From MKUN01 sp964481425 (GTDB lineage: Bacteria; Bacteroidota; Bacteroidia; Chitinophagales; Chitinophagaceae): a stretch of DNA of 64,000 nt. Below are positions 9,499 through 18,809 of this stretch, in pieces (position 1 is the first letter of the stretch; each line of letters starts with the position of its first letter). The position numbers and the translations under genes are program-made. The notes beneath the pieces were generated by a model, which saw only the letters and a list, made by a program, of their open reading frames with translations, had not been told where the DNA came from and did no database searches. The stretch covers positions 62,001-126,000 of the forward strand of contig CAYZTM010000002.1 in assembly GCA_964481425.1 (NCBI GenBank). The letters are read 5' to 3'.

Positions 9499-12400
9499 AT
9501 GTCTCGCTGTTTTTGTATAGTGTTAATTCTAAGTTGCTTTCCTCGAATAATAATGGGAGCAACTAAGGATACGGCACGGTTCGAGCATTTCGATCTGGAC
9601 AACGGCTTCCCTTCTAATAACGTTTATAGTGTCATACAGGATAAGTTCGGCTATTTGTGGTTTGCAACGGACAATGGAGTGGTGAAGTACAATGGTTATT
9701 CCCTTGATATCTTTAATACTTCAGATGGGCTCCCTTCCAATGATGTGTTCCAATTGTATGAAGATGGGCAAGGCGATATCTGGTTAAATTCTATGAGTTA
9801 TTCCCTAGGTTATATTTTCAATAACAAATACCACGCTACAAATTTACCTGTCACAGATAGGATGCTTCATACATATGGTATGGCTGATAGTGCAGGCTGT
9901 TTGTTCCTTGGTTTTTGGGAGTATGGCTACTTTGCCCTGGCAACTTTCAAAAACAAAGACTTGCTAACAACTGCCCCCGTATTATATGCAGCTCGTCAAA
10001 AGCTAAAGACAGACCTGCCAAATTTGTATGGTTGTGCTATTAGTGCAGACTGTAAGCTGTGGGGAGTGAATGAGAATAATGCTGTTTATCGTCTGGATCT
10101 TATGAGACCTGGAAAAGGATATCGGAAGGTTTGCGATGGCAAGGGGCACTACCCGCAATATTTAAATGGAGGCATGAATGTCTACGGCAGTCACAACGTG
10201 TATTACTTTGAATATAGGGGAAGGGAAGTTTTTACTATTAATATAGATTCGTGTTTATACCGTTATATACCAGTGTGCAGGCAAGAGGGTGAATCGATTT
10301 TTACGGTCTACGGTGAAATTTATAGGCATAAAAAGGCGCCTTTGAAGCACATGTATGTCATAACCAATAAGGCATTGTATGTCTATGATAGTAATTTTAC
10401 CTTTATAAATACATACAATAGTGATTCCCTGATACCGGCTGCATCTCAGTTAGCTTATTTTATGGAAGACGATTTCGGGAATACTTGGTACACTACTAAT
10501 TCTACCGGCGTATGGTGTAAATACAAGAAATACGGTGCTCTTCATTTTCATGAAAACATGAATCAGCTGACAGGGACGAAGCATGTCGGTACATCACATG
10601 ATGGTACCACTTACTGGTGGAGCAAACGGGCAGAAAGGTTGTTTATATTAATGCCTGGGGGAGAAATAAAGCAAAGGGATTTTGTGGACCACGGTGGTTT
10701 AAATAGTGTTTCTGATTATAATGATTCTGTAGTTTACCTGGCTTTGCTTTCAGGTATTTGCAAGTACAACCGATACACCGGAAAGCTGCTCAGCTTGCGG
10801 GCCGAAAATAGGAATACCTACATATACAGGTATGGGGTTCATGATAGAATTAATGTTAATAATGATACGCTTGAGAAAATACATTTTGGTAACCAGACCG
10901 GGCTTGCTGTATCCAGCACAACAGACTTTTTTTCTATCTTCCCAGATGGGTTAAATCATTTTAAAAAATACCGTGATTCGCTTGTTGCCCAGGCGTATAC
11001 AGACGAGAGGTTCGCAAATATCTATTTCGACTCCTTGCATGCAATGTTATATGCCTACAATAACCAGAAAATATTTTTATATAATACTGCAACAGACCAT
11101 AGTCTTCTAGTTGACACAAAATACATTGAGAGTTTGGGTATTAGAAATATTACCAACCTTGAAACCGATAGAAATGGCAATATTTATATTATGGATAATG
11201 ATAGACTAGTTTGCTACGATCCATTTCAAAACAGGTTCGCAATACTGGGTCCCGGAACTAATATGGAGAACTCTTTTTTTCATATTTGTAAGGATAAAGT
11301 AGTTCTGGCTGGCCGCTATGGATTAGCTATAGCAAATATTAAGCCTGGATTTGGTTGGGGAAATTTTTCATTGGTGCCTAATATCAACTATGACTATTAC
11401 AACAGGATATATGGCCTTGTCAAAAAGAGCAGTACTGAGCTAATTCTCAATACAGATAAAGGGTTTTACACCTATGCTATCGGGGATCCAAAAAATAATC
11501 TTTTTTATCCCGGTCGTAGCGACTTCTTTAGAGTACTTATTAAAGCGCCGTTTGAGCACAGAATATTGGACAATGATACAATCATTTTTAACCCTAAGGA
11601 TGACCGATTGAAGTTTGATGCTGTCAATTTTTATGGTAAGGGGGCAGTGACATACCAGTATTGCATTGACGGGTATTCAAATAATTGGCAAAATACTGAT
11701 GCCGAAATGTTTCTGGGAAATTTCTTACCTGGTAAACTATATCGCATCACTGTACTGGCATCGGATGAAATGTGGAAAGCCAGGCCATATACTTTTTATA
11801 TCTACAGGACGCCCTACTGGTGGCAAACCTCAAAATGGATCATTGTATTTACAATATCAGGCGTTGTGTTAATGCTTTCATTGCTGCTTTTTGTTATTTT
11901 CTTAACACGGAGGATAGCTGCGCGTACCAACGAGAAGAAACGCGCAATGACCGAGTTAGAACTTAAAGCTCTCTATGCACAGATCAACCCGCATTTTATT
12001 TTTAATAGCCTTAATGCTGCGCAATTTTTTATTAATAAAAGACGATTCGATGATGCCTATATACACATCAGCAAGTTTTCACGCCTGCTAAGGGCATACT
12101 TAAAGTCGTCGCAAGACCGTTATATTTCACTCGAGGATGAGATCCAAATGCTTAAGAACTACATAGAATTGCAGCAAACACGTTTTGAAGAAAAGTTTGA
12201 ATATGTGATAAAGATTGACAATAAAATACCGGTTAAAAACCTTCAAATACCATCTTTACTACTTCAGCCACTTGTGGAAAATGCAATAAATCATGGCTTA
12301 TTTCATAAAGACAAGGGGGGGATGCTTATCTTGAGCTTTTTACAGGGGGCAAGCAGTAGTGAACTCATATGTATCATTGATGACAATGGCGTAGGCAGGC

Positions 12401-12594
12401 ATAAGGCTTCGGAGATAAAAAAGCAGGATACTACAAAACGAGAATCGTATGGCACCCGGCTTACACAGCAGTTGATCGATATATACCGCGAATACGAAAA
12501 AATGGACATTTACCTTGAATACACCGATAAAGCCGCACCGGAAACAGGAACAATTGTAAAACTTACCATCAAAAATGTAAAGTATGTTGCCTGA
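9499..12594 (+). CDS. Sensor histidine kinase 2, tandem paralogue (Reg_prop/Y_Y_Y/His_kinase)
   Basis: Second LytS-like sensor with the same plan as its upstream neighbour: signal peptide (MSRCFCIVLILSCF...), Reg_prop repeats, Y_Y_Y-like region, a single membrane helix before TRRIAARTNEKKR, and a His_kinase domain with H832 in QINPHFIFNSLN, N-box LVENAINHG and DNGVGR. The first propeller repeats are almost residue-for-residue the same as in kinase 1 and the kinase domain is very close, while the middle of the sensor has drifted far. I use ATG 9499; a TTG at 9487 is in frame. It overlaps the response regulator by 11 bases, so kinase and regulator are translationally coupled. Confidence 0.93.
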   Translation: MSRCFCIVLILSCFPRIIMGATKDTARFEHFDLDNGFPSNNVYSVIQDKFGYLWFATDNGVVKYNGYSLDIFNTSDGLPSNDVFQLYEDGQGDIWLNSMSYSLGYIFNNKYHATNLPVTDRMLHTYGMADSAGCLFLGFWEYGYFALATFKNKDLLTTAPVLYAARQKLKTDLPNLYGCAISADCKLWGVNENNAVYRLDLMRPGKGYRKVCDGKGHYPQYLNGGMNVYGSHNVYYFEYRGREVFTINIDSCLYRYIPVCRQEGESIFTVYGEIYRHKKAPLKHMYVITNKALYVYDSNFTFINTYNSDSLIPAASQLAYFMEDDFGNTWYTTNSTGVWCKYKKYGALHFHENMNQLTGTKHVGTSHDGTTYWWSKRAERLFILMPGGEIKQRDFVDHGGLNSVSDYNDSVVYLALLSGICKYNRYTGKLLSLRAENRNTYIYRYGVHDRINVNNDTLEKIHFGNQTGLAVSSTTDFFSIFPDGLNHFKKYRDSLVAQAYTDERFANIYFDSLHAMLYAYNNQKIFLYNTATDHSLLVDTKYIESLGIRNITNLETDRNGNIYIMDNDRLVCYDPFQNRFAILGPGTNMENSFFHICKDKVVLAGRYGLAIANIKPGFGWGNFSLVPNINYDYYNRIYGLVKKSSTELILNTDKGFYTYAIGDPKNNLFYPGRSDFFRVLIKAPFEHRILDNDTIIFNPKDDRLKFDAVNFYGKGAVTYQYCIDGYSNNWQNTDAEMFLGNFLPGKLYRITVLASDEMWKARPYTFYIYRTPYWWQTSKWIIVFTISGVVLMLSLLLFVIFLTRRIAARTNEKKRAMTELELKALYAQINPHFIFNSLNAAQFFINKRRFDDAYIHISKFSRLLRAYLKSSQDRYISLEDEIQMLKNYIELQQTRFEEKFEYVIKIDNKIPVKNLQIPSLLLQPLVENAINHGLFHKDKGGMLILSFLQGASSSELICIIDDNGVGRHKASEIKKQDTTKRESYGTRLTQQLIDIYREYEKMDIYLEYTDKAAPETGTIVKLTIKNVKYVA

Positions 12595-13327
12595 CATTAA
12601 GTGTTTTATTATTGACGACGAACCCAAAGCGATAGATGTACTTTCCGAAAGACTCAAATTGCTTTTCCCCAGTATCCAGGTAGTAGGCAGCTATACGGAT
12701 TGGAAAATGGGACTGGAAGCGTTACGCACCACGCCTGTAGATCTGCTCTTCCTTGACGTATCTATGCCTGAGAAGACAGGGGTCGATTTTCTTAAATTAT
12801 TCCCCTCAATGTCATTCCAGGTGATATTTGTTACGGCGCATAGCGAATTCGCAATGGAAGCCATTAAGTTTTCTGCTACGGGGTATGTGCTGAAGCCTAT
12901 TGATGATTATGAACTGTCCTTTGCCGTAAATAAGGCATTGGAAAGAATGAAAGGTGCAAAGGTTGTGCAGCCGGCAAATAATAATAAGAGAAAGATCGGT
13001 ATACCCAATATAAAGGGCATCGACTACCTGAATATTGACGATATCCTCTATTTTGAAAGCGTGAATAAGTATACTAAAGTGGTCACCAAAGAGTACAGCA
13101 TCATGAGTTCCTATAATCTTGGGGAGTTCAGGAAGATCATCGACGACTCGGTATTTTTCCAGGTTCACCGCTCATATGTGGTAAATCTTAATCATGTGGT
13201 CAGGTACGAGATATCCGGTTCCATATTGATGGAAGATAATATGCAAATACCTGTTTCTAAAAGTGTTAGGAATGATTTTGTTGGACTTTTTAACAAAATA
13301 ACCCGCGGTGGAGGGTCAAGATCTTAA
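12584..13327 (+). CDS. LytTR-family response regulator
   Basis: Cytoplasmic transcription regulator receiving phosphate from the two kinases just upstream. Receiver domain at residues 5-120: acidic pair D11/D12, phosphoacceptor D58 in LLFLDVSMP, T84 in FVTAH and K104 in LKPID are all in place. A LytTR DNA-binding domain occupies about 140-245 (IDYLNIDDILYFESVNKYT, FFQVHRSYVVNL, ending VSKSVRNDF). Start ATG 12584 lies inside the end of the second kinase gene (11-base overlap). A direct-repeat motif with two-turn spacing lies just after the stop and could be its own binding site. Confidence 0.93.
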   Translation: MLPDIKCFIIDDEPKAIDVLSERLKLLFPSIQVVGSYTDWKMGLEALRTTPVDLLFLDVSMPEKTGVDFLKLFPSMSFQVIFVTAHSEFAMEAIKFSATGYVLKPIDDYELSFAVNKALERMKGAKVVQPANNNKRKIGIPNIKGIDYLNIDDILYFESVNKYTKVVTKEYSIMSSYNLGEFRKIIDDSVFFQVHRSYVVNLNHVVRYEISGSILMEDNMQIPVSKSVRNDFVGLFNKITRGGGSRS

Positions 13328-13343
13328 AAAACAACAAAATCCA

Positions 13344-13371
13344 TTCGTCCGTCCGAAAGTAACTTTCGTCC
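13344..13371. promoter_or_regulatory. Direct repeat TTCGTCC x2, 21-base period (possible LytTR site)
   Basis: TTCGTCC occurs at 13344-13350 and 13365-13371, exactly 21 bases apart, and brackets a dyad CGAAAG-TAA-CTTTCG (13354-13368). LytTR domains are known to bind direct repeats separated by two helical turns, so this arrangement next to a LytTR gene is suggestive. It sits 16 bases after the regulator stop, not before an obvious target. Confidence 0.3.
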
Positions 13372-13535
13372 AACCAAACAGTATTTTAGACCGATAGGGC
13401 ATTACTGTCTTGTTCATTATCAGTTATTTTGACTCAGGTAATGAGTTTTTGTTAAGAGCTGTTTACCTTTTACGGCGAGGCCCAGCCCTTATGTACCCTC
13501 AAGAGGCAACAACATTTTACCCGTATACACCCCAT

Positions 13536-13589
13536 AATGCTGAAATCCATTTATCCGAGCATACACAGGATAGGGGGTATTTCAGCATT
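13536..13589. terminator. Possible bidirectional terminator between the regulator and lutC
   Basis: Arms AATGCTGAAAT (13536-13546) and ATTTCAGCATT (13579-13589) are perfectly complementary, with a nested TATCC/GGATA pair inside, followed on the plus strand by TTTTATTT. The loop is long for a classical terminator. It lies between convergent genes, directly after the lutC stop. Confidence 0.45.
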
Positions 13590-13590
13590 T

Positions 13591-14256
13591 TTATTTATCC
13601 GCATTTACAAAAAAGCAAAATACTTCTCCCGGGCCATGTACGCCCGTTACCAATGTTTTCTCAATATCAGCCGTTCTGCTGGGGCCGGTGTTTACATTGA
13701 TCATTGATGGTAGCCCATTCTTATACTTGCCTTTTACCTGTTCCAGCCCTTGTGATATGTCCTTATAAACCTGGTTGGCATATACCACTACAAGATGTAC
13801 CGGATAAAATATACTAGCTGTGCGGCCCCTGTTTTGCCGGCTGCTGAACAGTATAGACCCGGTGCGTGATACTATGCCCTCGCAGCCGGTGATGCAGGCA
13901 TCGGCTGCTTCGCTGCAATCGGCAATGTTTTTTATGCCGTTTATGTGGTTGTTCAGGAACATTTGCAGCAACTCTTCTTCCGCACAGCCTACTTCTGTCC
14001 ACCCCCTGTTTTCGTACAAGGTGTAGATGTTCTCCAGCAGTTCCAGTTCATTGGCGCAGAATACGAATTTGCCTCCGGCATTGATGAACGCCTCGGCGAA
14101 GTTTTCTTCGTCCGATAGCTCATCCTTTCCGAATATAGCACCGGGAGCTTCTTTATCCGCATTGGGGTAGGGCATGGGCGTACTGTGCCCTTCCAGGTTC
14201 TTGCGTATGCGGCTCAGTATGTTCTCTCTTGCTTTCGAGGTCTTGAATGTCTGCAT
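13591..14256 (-). CDS. LutC/YkgG-family LUD-domain protein
   Basis: Member of the LUD (lactate utilisation) family related to LutC, part of the LutABC L-lactate oxidation system in other bacteria. The 221-residue protein has the family's ARENILSRIRKNL start and a C-terminal core with GCEGIVSRTGSIL and GPSRTADIEKTLVTGVHGP. The GPSRTADIE and GVHGPxE stretches are the most diagnostic. No lutA or lutB gene is visible nearby, so its job here is uncertain. It is preceded by GATATTTG six bases before the ATG, one mismatch from the -7 consensus, and is separated from ftsH upstream by a strong terminator. Confidence 0.85.
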   Translation of the reverse strand: MQTFKTSKARENILSRIRKNLEGHSTPMPYPNADKEAPGAIFGKDELSDEENFAEAFINAGGKFVFCANELELLENIYTLYENRGWTEVGCAEEELLQMFLNNHINGIKNIADCSEAADACITGCEGIVSRTGSILFSSRQNRGRTASIFYPVHLVVVYANQVYKDISQGLEQVKGKYKNGLPSMINVNTGPSRTADIEKTLVTGVHGPGEVFCFFVNADK

Positions 14257-14283
14257 GGGGCAAATATCGGGATACTAAAAATA

Positions 14284-14311
14284 AAAAAGCGGTGCATTAA
14301 CACCGCTTTTT
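14284..14311 (-). terminator. Rho-independent terminator of ftsH
   Basis: Perfect 11-base arms AAAAAGCGGTG (14284-14294) and CACCGCTTTTT (14301-14311) with a six-base loop. It starts six bases beyond the ftsH stop and carries a T-run in either direction; on the minus strand it ends the rsfS-ftsH transcript. Confidence 0.9.
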
Positions 14312-14316
14312 AAGAA

Positions 14317-16344
14317 CTAATAATTTCCTTGTGGGGCTACACTGCCCGGCAGGGGTGGCGTAGGCTCCATGCTGCCTTCCGATATCGGGGGGTCTTCATA
14401 AGGTCTTGCACCGATCAGCCTGTCGAGGTCGTCTTTATACAATACCTCTTTTTTCAGCAGCTCTTCGGCTATTGTTTTTACCGACTCTATTTTTTCAGTG
14501 AGCAGTTGCTTTACACGCTGGTAGGCAACTTCCACAAGCTTACGCACTTCATCATCTATTATCTTGCCTGTCTCTTCAGAATATGGTTTGGAGAAGCTTT
14601 GGTCGCTCTGCGGATCGTAGAACGATATATTACCTATTTTATCGTTCATGCCGTACATAGATACCATTGCATAGGCCATACGGGTAACATGCTGCAAATC
14701 GCTCAATGCGCCGGTAGATATCTTGTGGAACATGATCTCTTCCACAGCCCTGCCGCCGAGGCTCATACACATGTCGTCCATCAGGTGGTCTTCATTGCGT
14801 ATATACATTTCCTTGGGCAGGTATTGCGCATAGCCCAGTGCAGCAACGCCGCGGGGTACTATAGTAACTTTTACCAACGGATGGGCATGCTCCAGGAACC
14901 AGCCCGATACTGCGTGGCCAGCCTCATGGTAGGCTATAACGCGTTTCTCGTCGGGTGATATGATCTTGTTTTTCTTTTCAAGGCCACCTATTACACGGTC
15001 TATCGCATCGTTGAAGTCGCTCATATCCACCTCTGTCTTGCCTTTACGGGCGGCTATAAGCGCTGCTTCGTTACAGATGTTGGCTATATCGGCACCGGCA
15101 AAGCCCGGTGTCTGTATGGCCAGCTTGGCTATGTTCAGCTCTTTCGATTTCTTGATCGGCTTAAGGTGTACCTCGAATATCTTTTCGCGACCTTTTACAT
15201 CGGGTACGTCGATTGATATTTGCCTGTCGAAGCGGCCGGGGCGGAGCAGGGCCGTATCCAGCACATCGGGGCGGTTGGTAGCAGCCAGTACTATAATGCC
15301 GCTATCGCCGCTGAAACCATCCATCTCAACCAGCAGTTGGTTCAGTGTGTTCTCGCGTTCGTCATTGCTCATTACCACGTTCTTACCACGGGCACGGCCT
15401 ATAGCATCTATCTCATCTATAAACACGATACAGGGGGCTTTCTCGCGTGCCTGTTTGAACAGGTCGCGTACACGGCTGGCACCCACACCTACGAACAGCT
15501 CCACGAAGTCGGAACCGGACATAGAGAAGAAAGGCACCTGGGCCTCACCGGCTACGGCCTTGGCCAGCAGGGTCTTACCCGTGCCGGGAGGGCCAACGAG
15601 CAGGGCGCCTTTGGGTATCTTACCACCCAGTGAGGTGTATTTCTTGGGGTTCTTCAGGAAATCTACTATTTCCATCACTTCCACCTTTGCCTCGTCCAGC
15701 CCGGCTACATCGTTGAAGGTGATGTTCACCCTTGTACCTTTTTCGAATAGCTGTGCCTTCGATTTGCCGATGTTGAATATGCCGCCAGCACCACCAGCAC
15801 CACCTGCGCCGCCGCCCATCTTGCGCATCAGCAGGAACCACATAGCCACCAGCAGTATCAGCGGCAGGAATATGGAGTTCAGGATGGAGTGCAGCAGGTC
15901 GCCGCGGGTATCGTAAGTGACCGTAACGTTCCTCAGGTCTTCAGGCAGTTGCTGCTCTGCATCGTGCAGCTCGCTGTAGAATTGGTCAACCGAGCCTATC
16001 CTGAATGTAAAGGCAGGGCCTTTGTCATTGTTCAGGTTCAGCGCAGGTATCTTGCTGTCCGGCTGTGCCGGTGCAGGCTCTGCACCCGGTTTCAGGTACA
16101 CCTCCACATAGTCGTTGTTCACCACCACCAGCTTGGTCACCTCGCCCTTTGCCATATAAGGCTTCAGCTCCTGGAACGAGTGCTCGTGCGCAGGGCTGCC
16201 CGAATTGCTTACAAAGAACTGCAGTGCAAGCAGCGACAATATGATAATGCCATATATCCAGTATATGTTAAAGCGCGGGCCTTTGCGCTGGTTGCGGTTC
16301 TCATTCCCCGGCCCCATTGGGGGCCTTTGATTGTTATCTTCCAT
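14317..16344 (-). CDS. ftsH: ATP-dependent zinc metalloprotease FtsH
   Basis: Hexameric inner-membrane AAA+ protease that removes damaged membrane and regulatory proteins. Layout in 675 residues: transmembrane helix at about 28-45, periplasmic domain to about 150, second helix at 153-174, a glycine-rich linker, AAA+ domain with Walker A GPPGTGKT (251-258), Walker B VFIDEID (307-313) and the second region of homology ATNRPDVLD...RPGRFDR, then the M41 peptidase with zinc motif HEAGH (473-477). Proline-rich C-terminal tail. It lies 35 bases after rsfS and is followed at once by a strong terminator. Confidence 0.97.
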   Translation of the reverse strand: MEDNNQRPPMGPGNENRNQRKGPRFNIYWIYGIIILSLLALQFFVSNSGSPAHEHSFQELKPYMAKGEVTKLVVVNNDYVEVYLKPGAEPAPAQPDSKIPALNLNNDKGPAFTFRIGSVDQFYSELHDAEQQLPEDLRNVTVTYDTRGDLLHSILNSIFLPLILLVAMWFLLMRKMGGGAGGAGGAGGIFNIGKSKAQLFEKGTRVNITFNDVAGLDEAKVEVMEIVDFLKNPKKYTSLGGKIPKGALLVGPPGTGKTLLAKAVAGEAQVPFFSMSGSDFVELFVGVGASRVRDLFKQAREKAPCIVFIDEIDAIGRARGKNVVMSNDERENTLNQLLVEMDGFSGDSGIIVLAATNRPDVLDTALLRPGRFDRQISIDVPDVKGREKIFEVHLKPIKKSKELNIAKLAIQTPGFAGADIANICNEAALIAARKGKTEVDMSDFNDAIDRVIGGLEKKNKIISPDEKRVIAYHEAGHAVSGWFLEHAHPLVKVTIVPRGVAALGYAQYLPKEMYIRNEDHLMDDMCMSLGGRAVEEIMFHKISTGALSDLQHVTRMAYAMVSMYGMNDKIGNISFYDPQSDQSFSKPYSEETGKIIDDEVRKLVEVAYQRVKQLLTEKIESVKTIAEELLKKEVLYKDDLDRLIGARPYEDPPISEGSMEPTPPLPGSVAPQGNY

Positions 16345-16379
16345 TTTCTCTTAAAAACGTATTGTGATGTAACAGGGTT

Positions 16380-16778
16380 TTAATCATTATGTTCGGTACG
16401 CGCGGCATCTTCCCATAGGCTTTCCAGGTCGTAGAACCTGCGGTGCTCGTGGTCAAATATATGTACTACTACATTTACATAATCCACTAGTGTCCATTGG
16501 GGGCCTTGCTCCGTGTGGTAAGGTCTTTCGCCGCACTCCTCCCATACACATTCTTCAATATAGTCGGCTATTGCTTTTATCTGTACGTGGGATCTGGCCT
16601 CGCAAAGTATGAAAAAATCCGCCACAGCCTCATCTATCTTTCGCAGGTCGAGCGATATGACCTTGTCACCTTTTTTTTCCTGTATTGCCTTTAGGATCGT
16701 TTTAAATAGTTTACTGTCTCTGGTAAGGCGGGTAGGCGATTTCTTTCTTCCCTGCAGCGCGGTTATTACTTTATCCAA
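16380..16778 (-). CDS. rsfS: Ribosomal silencing factor RsfS
   Basis: RsfS/Iojap family protein that binds L14 of the large ribosomal subunit and blocks subunit joining under starvation. The conserved DKVISLDLRKIDEAVADFF, ILCEARSHVQIKAIAD and WTLVDYVNVVVHIFDHEHR segments are all present (each is a family hallmark), followed by FYDLESLW. Residues 1-20 form a basic extension before the core. Upstream of ftsH by 35 bases on the same strand, a pairing that suggests cotranscription. Divergent from birA. Confidence 0.93.
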   Translation of the reverse strand: MDKVITALQGRKKSPTRLTRDSKLFKTILKAIQEKKGDKVISLDLRKIDEAVADFFILCEARSHVQIKAIADYIEECVWEECGERPYHTEQGPQWTLVDYVNVVVHIFDHEHRRFYDLESLWEDAARTEHND

Positions 16779-16857
16779 ATTGGTGTATCTCTGTTTTTAG
16801 TTTCTCAATATCTTTACGATCAATCAAAATTATAAAATTCTTTTGGCACTTGATGTT

Positions 16858-17598
16858 ATGGCTGTATTAGAAGCGCCTATCGTAGAATTAGACACTATAG
16901 ATAGCACCAATAACTATGCCATGCGGCTGATAGATGCCGATACGGCACAGCCCGGACTGACAGTGACCGCCTTAGAGCAGACGGCAGGCAAGGGCCAGCG
17001 GGGGCGCCACTGGGCCGGAGTGCGGGGGCAGAGCCTGCTGATGAGCCTGGTGGTAACGCCACAGAGGCCGCTGGAGCAGCAGTTCCCCTTCAGCGCCGCC
17101 ATAGCGGTGGCCGTGGCCGAGGTGCTCGATGCCCTGTACGAAGGCTGGACCATAAATATAAAGTGGCCCAACGACATAATAGTGAATGACAAAAAGGCAG
17201 GAGGCATTTTAATAGAAAATATATTAAGGGGCAGCAACTGGGTATATAGTGTCATAGGCCTGGGGCTCAATATCCTGCAGGATAGCTTCCCTCTCGAGCT
17301 GCCTTTTGCGAGCTCCTTAAAGATAGCCTCGGGCCGCGACTTTGATGTGCTGACCCTGCGCGATATGATCCGGCAGAACATCATCAGCACGGTATATGCT
17401 AATACAAGCCCGGATGCTATCATGCAGCAATACAACGGCTACCTGTACCGCCGGGGGCTGGAGCAGGCCTTTAGCGACGGGCACAATGGCTGGCTGGGCA
17501 TAGTGGTAAAGGCTGGTGCCGATGGCCGGCTGATGGTGCAACTGGAGAACGGCAGCATGGCCCACTATACCCACGGCGACGTGGTATGGATGTGGTGA
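16858..17598 (+). CDS. birA: Biotin--[acetyl-CoA-carboxylase] ligase
   Basis: Attaches biotin to the carrier domain of acetyl-CoA carboxylase through biotinyl-AMP. The catalytic core is complete: TIDSTNNYAM (biotin loop), GKGQRGRHW (the GRGRxGRxW-like adenylate loop), KWPNDI and KAGGILIE, then a small C-terminal SH3-like domain with GWLGIVVKAG and the HGDVVW ending. There is no N-terminal winged helix, so this is a ligase only and not a repressor. I use ATG 16858; a TTG at 16843 is in frame. Overlap with the long form of the next gene disappears if dinB starts at 17679. Confidence 0.93.
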   Translation: MAVLEAPIVELDTIDSTNNYAMRLIDADTAQPGLTVTALEQTAGKGQRGRHWAGVRGQSLLMSLVVTPQRPLEQQFPFSAAIAVAVAEVLDALYEGWTINIKWPNDIIVNDKKAGGILIENILRGSNWVYSVIGLGLNILQDSFPLELPFASSLKIASGRDFDVLTLRDMIRQNIISTVYANTSPDAIMQQYNGYLYRRGLEQAFSDGHNGWLGIVVKAGADGRLMVQLENGSMAHYTHGDVVWMW

Positions 17599-17678
17599 AT
17601 ACCTGGACCAGGGATAATCATATCCACATTTTCCCCCTCGCCGTCCCACCCCAATCTTTCGTAATTTACCTTAGTATT

Positions 17679-18800
17679 ATGAGCGGGGAGCAGCAAAGAG
17701 CGGTACGCAAGATCATCCATATCGATATGGATGCCTTCTACGCATCGGTGGAGCAGCGCGATGACCCTGAACTGAGGGGCAAGGCCCTGGTGGTGGGCGG
17801 CTCGCCCGAGGGCAGGGGCGGGGTAGTGGCCACGGCCAGCTACGAGGCCCGCAAGTATGGCATCCGCTCGGCCATGTCGTCGAAGCAGGCGCGGCAGCTT
17901 TGCCCGCATGTCATTTTCGTTTATCCCCGCTTCGATGTGTACAAACAGGTGTCGGAGCATATCAGGGAGATCTTCCGCCGCTATACCGATATCATAGAGC
18001 CACTCTCGCTCGATGAGGCCTACCTCGATGTAACTACGGATAAACAAAACATCGGCTCGGCCATAGAGATCGCCAAACGCATCAGGCAGGCCATAAAGGA
18101 CGAACTGGACCTGACGGCATCGGCAGGGGTATCGGTCAATAAGTTCGTGGCCAAGATAGCCAGCGACCTGCAAAAGCCTGACGGCCTTACTTTCATAGGC
18201 CCCTCGCATATAGAAGAATTCATGGAACGCCTGCCAGTGGAGAAATTTCATGGCGTGGGCAAGGTGACTGCGGAGAAGATGAAGGGCATGGGCCTGCATA
18301 CCGGCGGCGACCTGAAGCGCCTGAGCGAAGAAGAACTGGTGGGCCGCTTCGGCAAGACGGGCCGCTTCTACTACCGTATAGTGCGGGGCATAGATGAGCG
18401 CGAAGTGCAGCCGCACCGCGAGGCGAAATCGGCAGGGGCCGAGGATACCTTTCCTTACGACCTCACCACCGTTGAAGAGATGGACCGCGAACTGGAGCGC
18501 ATAGCCGGACTGGTGCAGCGCCGCCTGCAGAAATATAACCTGAAGGGCCGCACGATAACGCTGAAAATAAAGTACAGCGACTTCCGCATCATCAACCGCA
18601 GCCAGTCGCTCCCCCATGCCATTGATGACATGGAGCTGATAGCCGAAACGGCCAAAGAGCTGCTGCGCAGCACCGACCCTACCGATGTGCAGGTGCGCCT
18701 GCTGGGCATCACCCTATCCAACTTTTACGAAACAGAAGCAGGGGAAAAGAAAAGCGATAAGGGGCAGTTGAAATTGTCTTTTGGGGATGAATTGCAGTAA
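17679..18800 (+). CDS. dinB: DNA polymerase IV (Y family)
   Basis: Error-prone translesion polymerase. Catalytic motifs: HIDMDAFYASVEQ with D16 and D18, LSLDEAYLDVT with the third acidic pair, and SAGVSVNKFVAKIASD in the palm. The thumb and little-finger domains follow, and the protein ends QLKLSFGDELQ, where QLKLSF looks like a sliding-clamp binding motif. The ATG at 17679 (MSGEQQRAVRK) gives 373 residues and the normal N-terminus; an ORF start at 17586 adds an unsupported extension overlapping birA. The gene is 80 bases after birA on the same strand. Confidence 0.95.
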   Translation: MSGEQQRAVRKIIHIDMDAFYASVEQRDDPELRGKALVVGGSPEGRGGVVATASYEARKYGIRSAMSSKQARQLCPHVIFVYPRFDVYKQVSEHIREIFRRYTDIIEPLSLDEAYLDVTTDKQNIGSAIEIAKRIRQAIKDELDLTASAGVSVNKFVAKIASDLQKPDGLTFIGPSHIEEFMERLPVEKFHGVGKVTAEKMKGMGLHTGGDLKRLSEEELVGRFGKTGRFYYRIVRGIDEREVQPHREAKSAGAEDTFPYDLTTVEEMDRELERIAGLVQRRLQKYNLKGRTITLKIKYSDFRIINRSQSLPHAIDDMELIAETAKELLRSTDPTDVQVRLLGITLSNFYETEAGEKKSDKGQLKLSFGDELQ

Positions 18801-18809
18801 ATTGTTTTC

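Noticed and set aside
13410..13700. Plus-strand frame of 96 codons after the response regulator
   Set aside because: Half of it is antisense to the well-supported lutC gene, it crosses the terminator-like hairpin, and its composition is not protein-like.
14960..15916. 318-codon plus-strand frame antisense to ftsH
   Set aside because: Long antisense frame explained by codon use of ftsH; the minus-strand protein has every FtsH motif and the antisense product has none.
17565..18617. 350-codon minus-strand frame antisense to dinB
   Set aside because: Shadow of the high-GC third positions of dinB; rich in His, Ala and Tyr and without family features.
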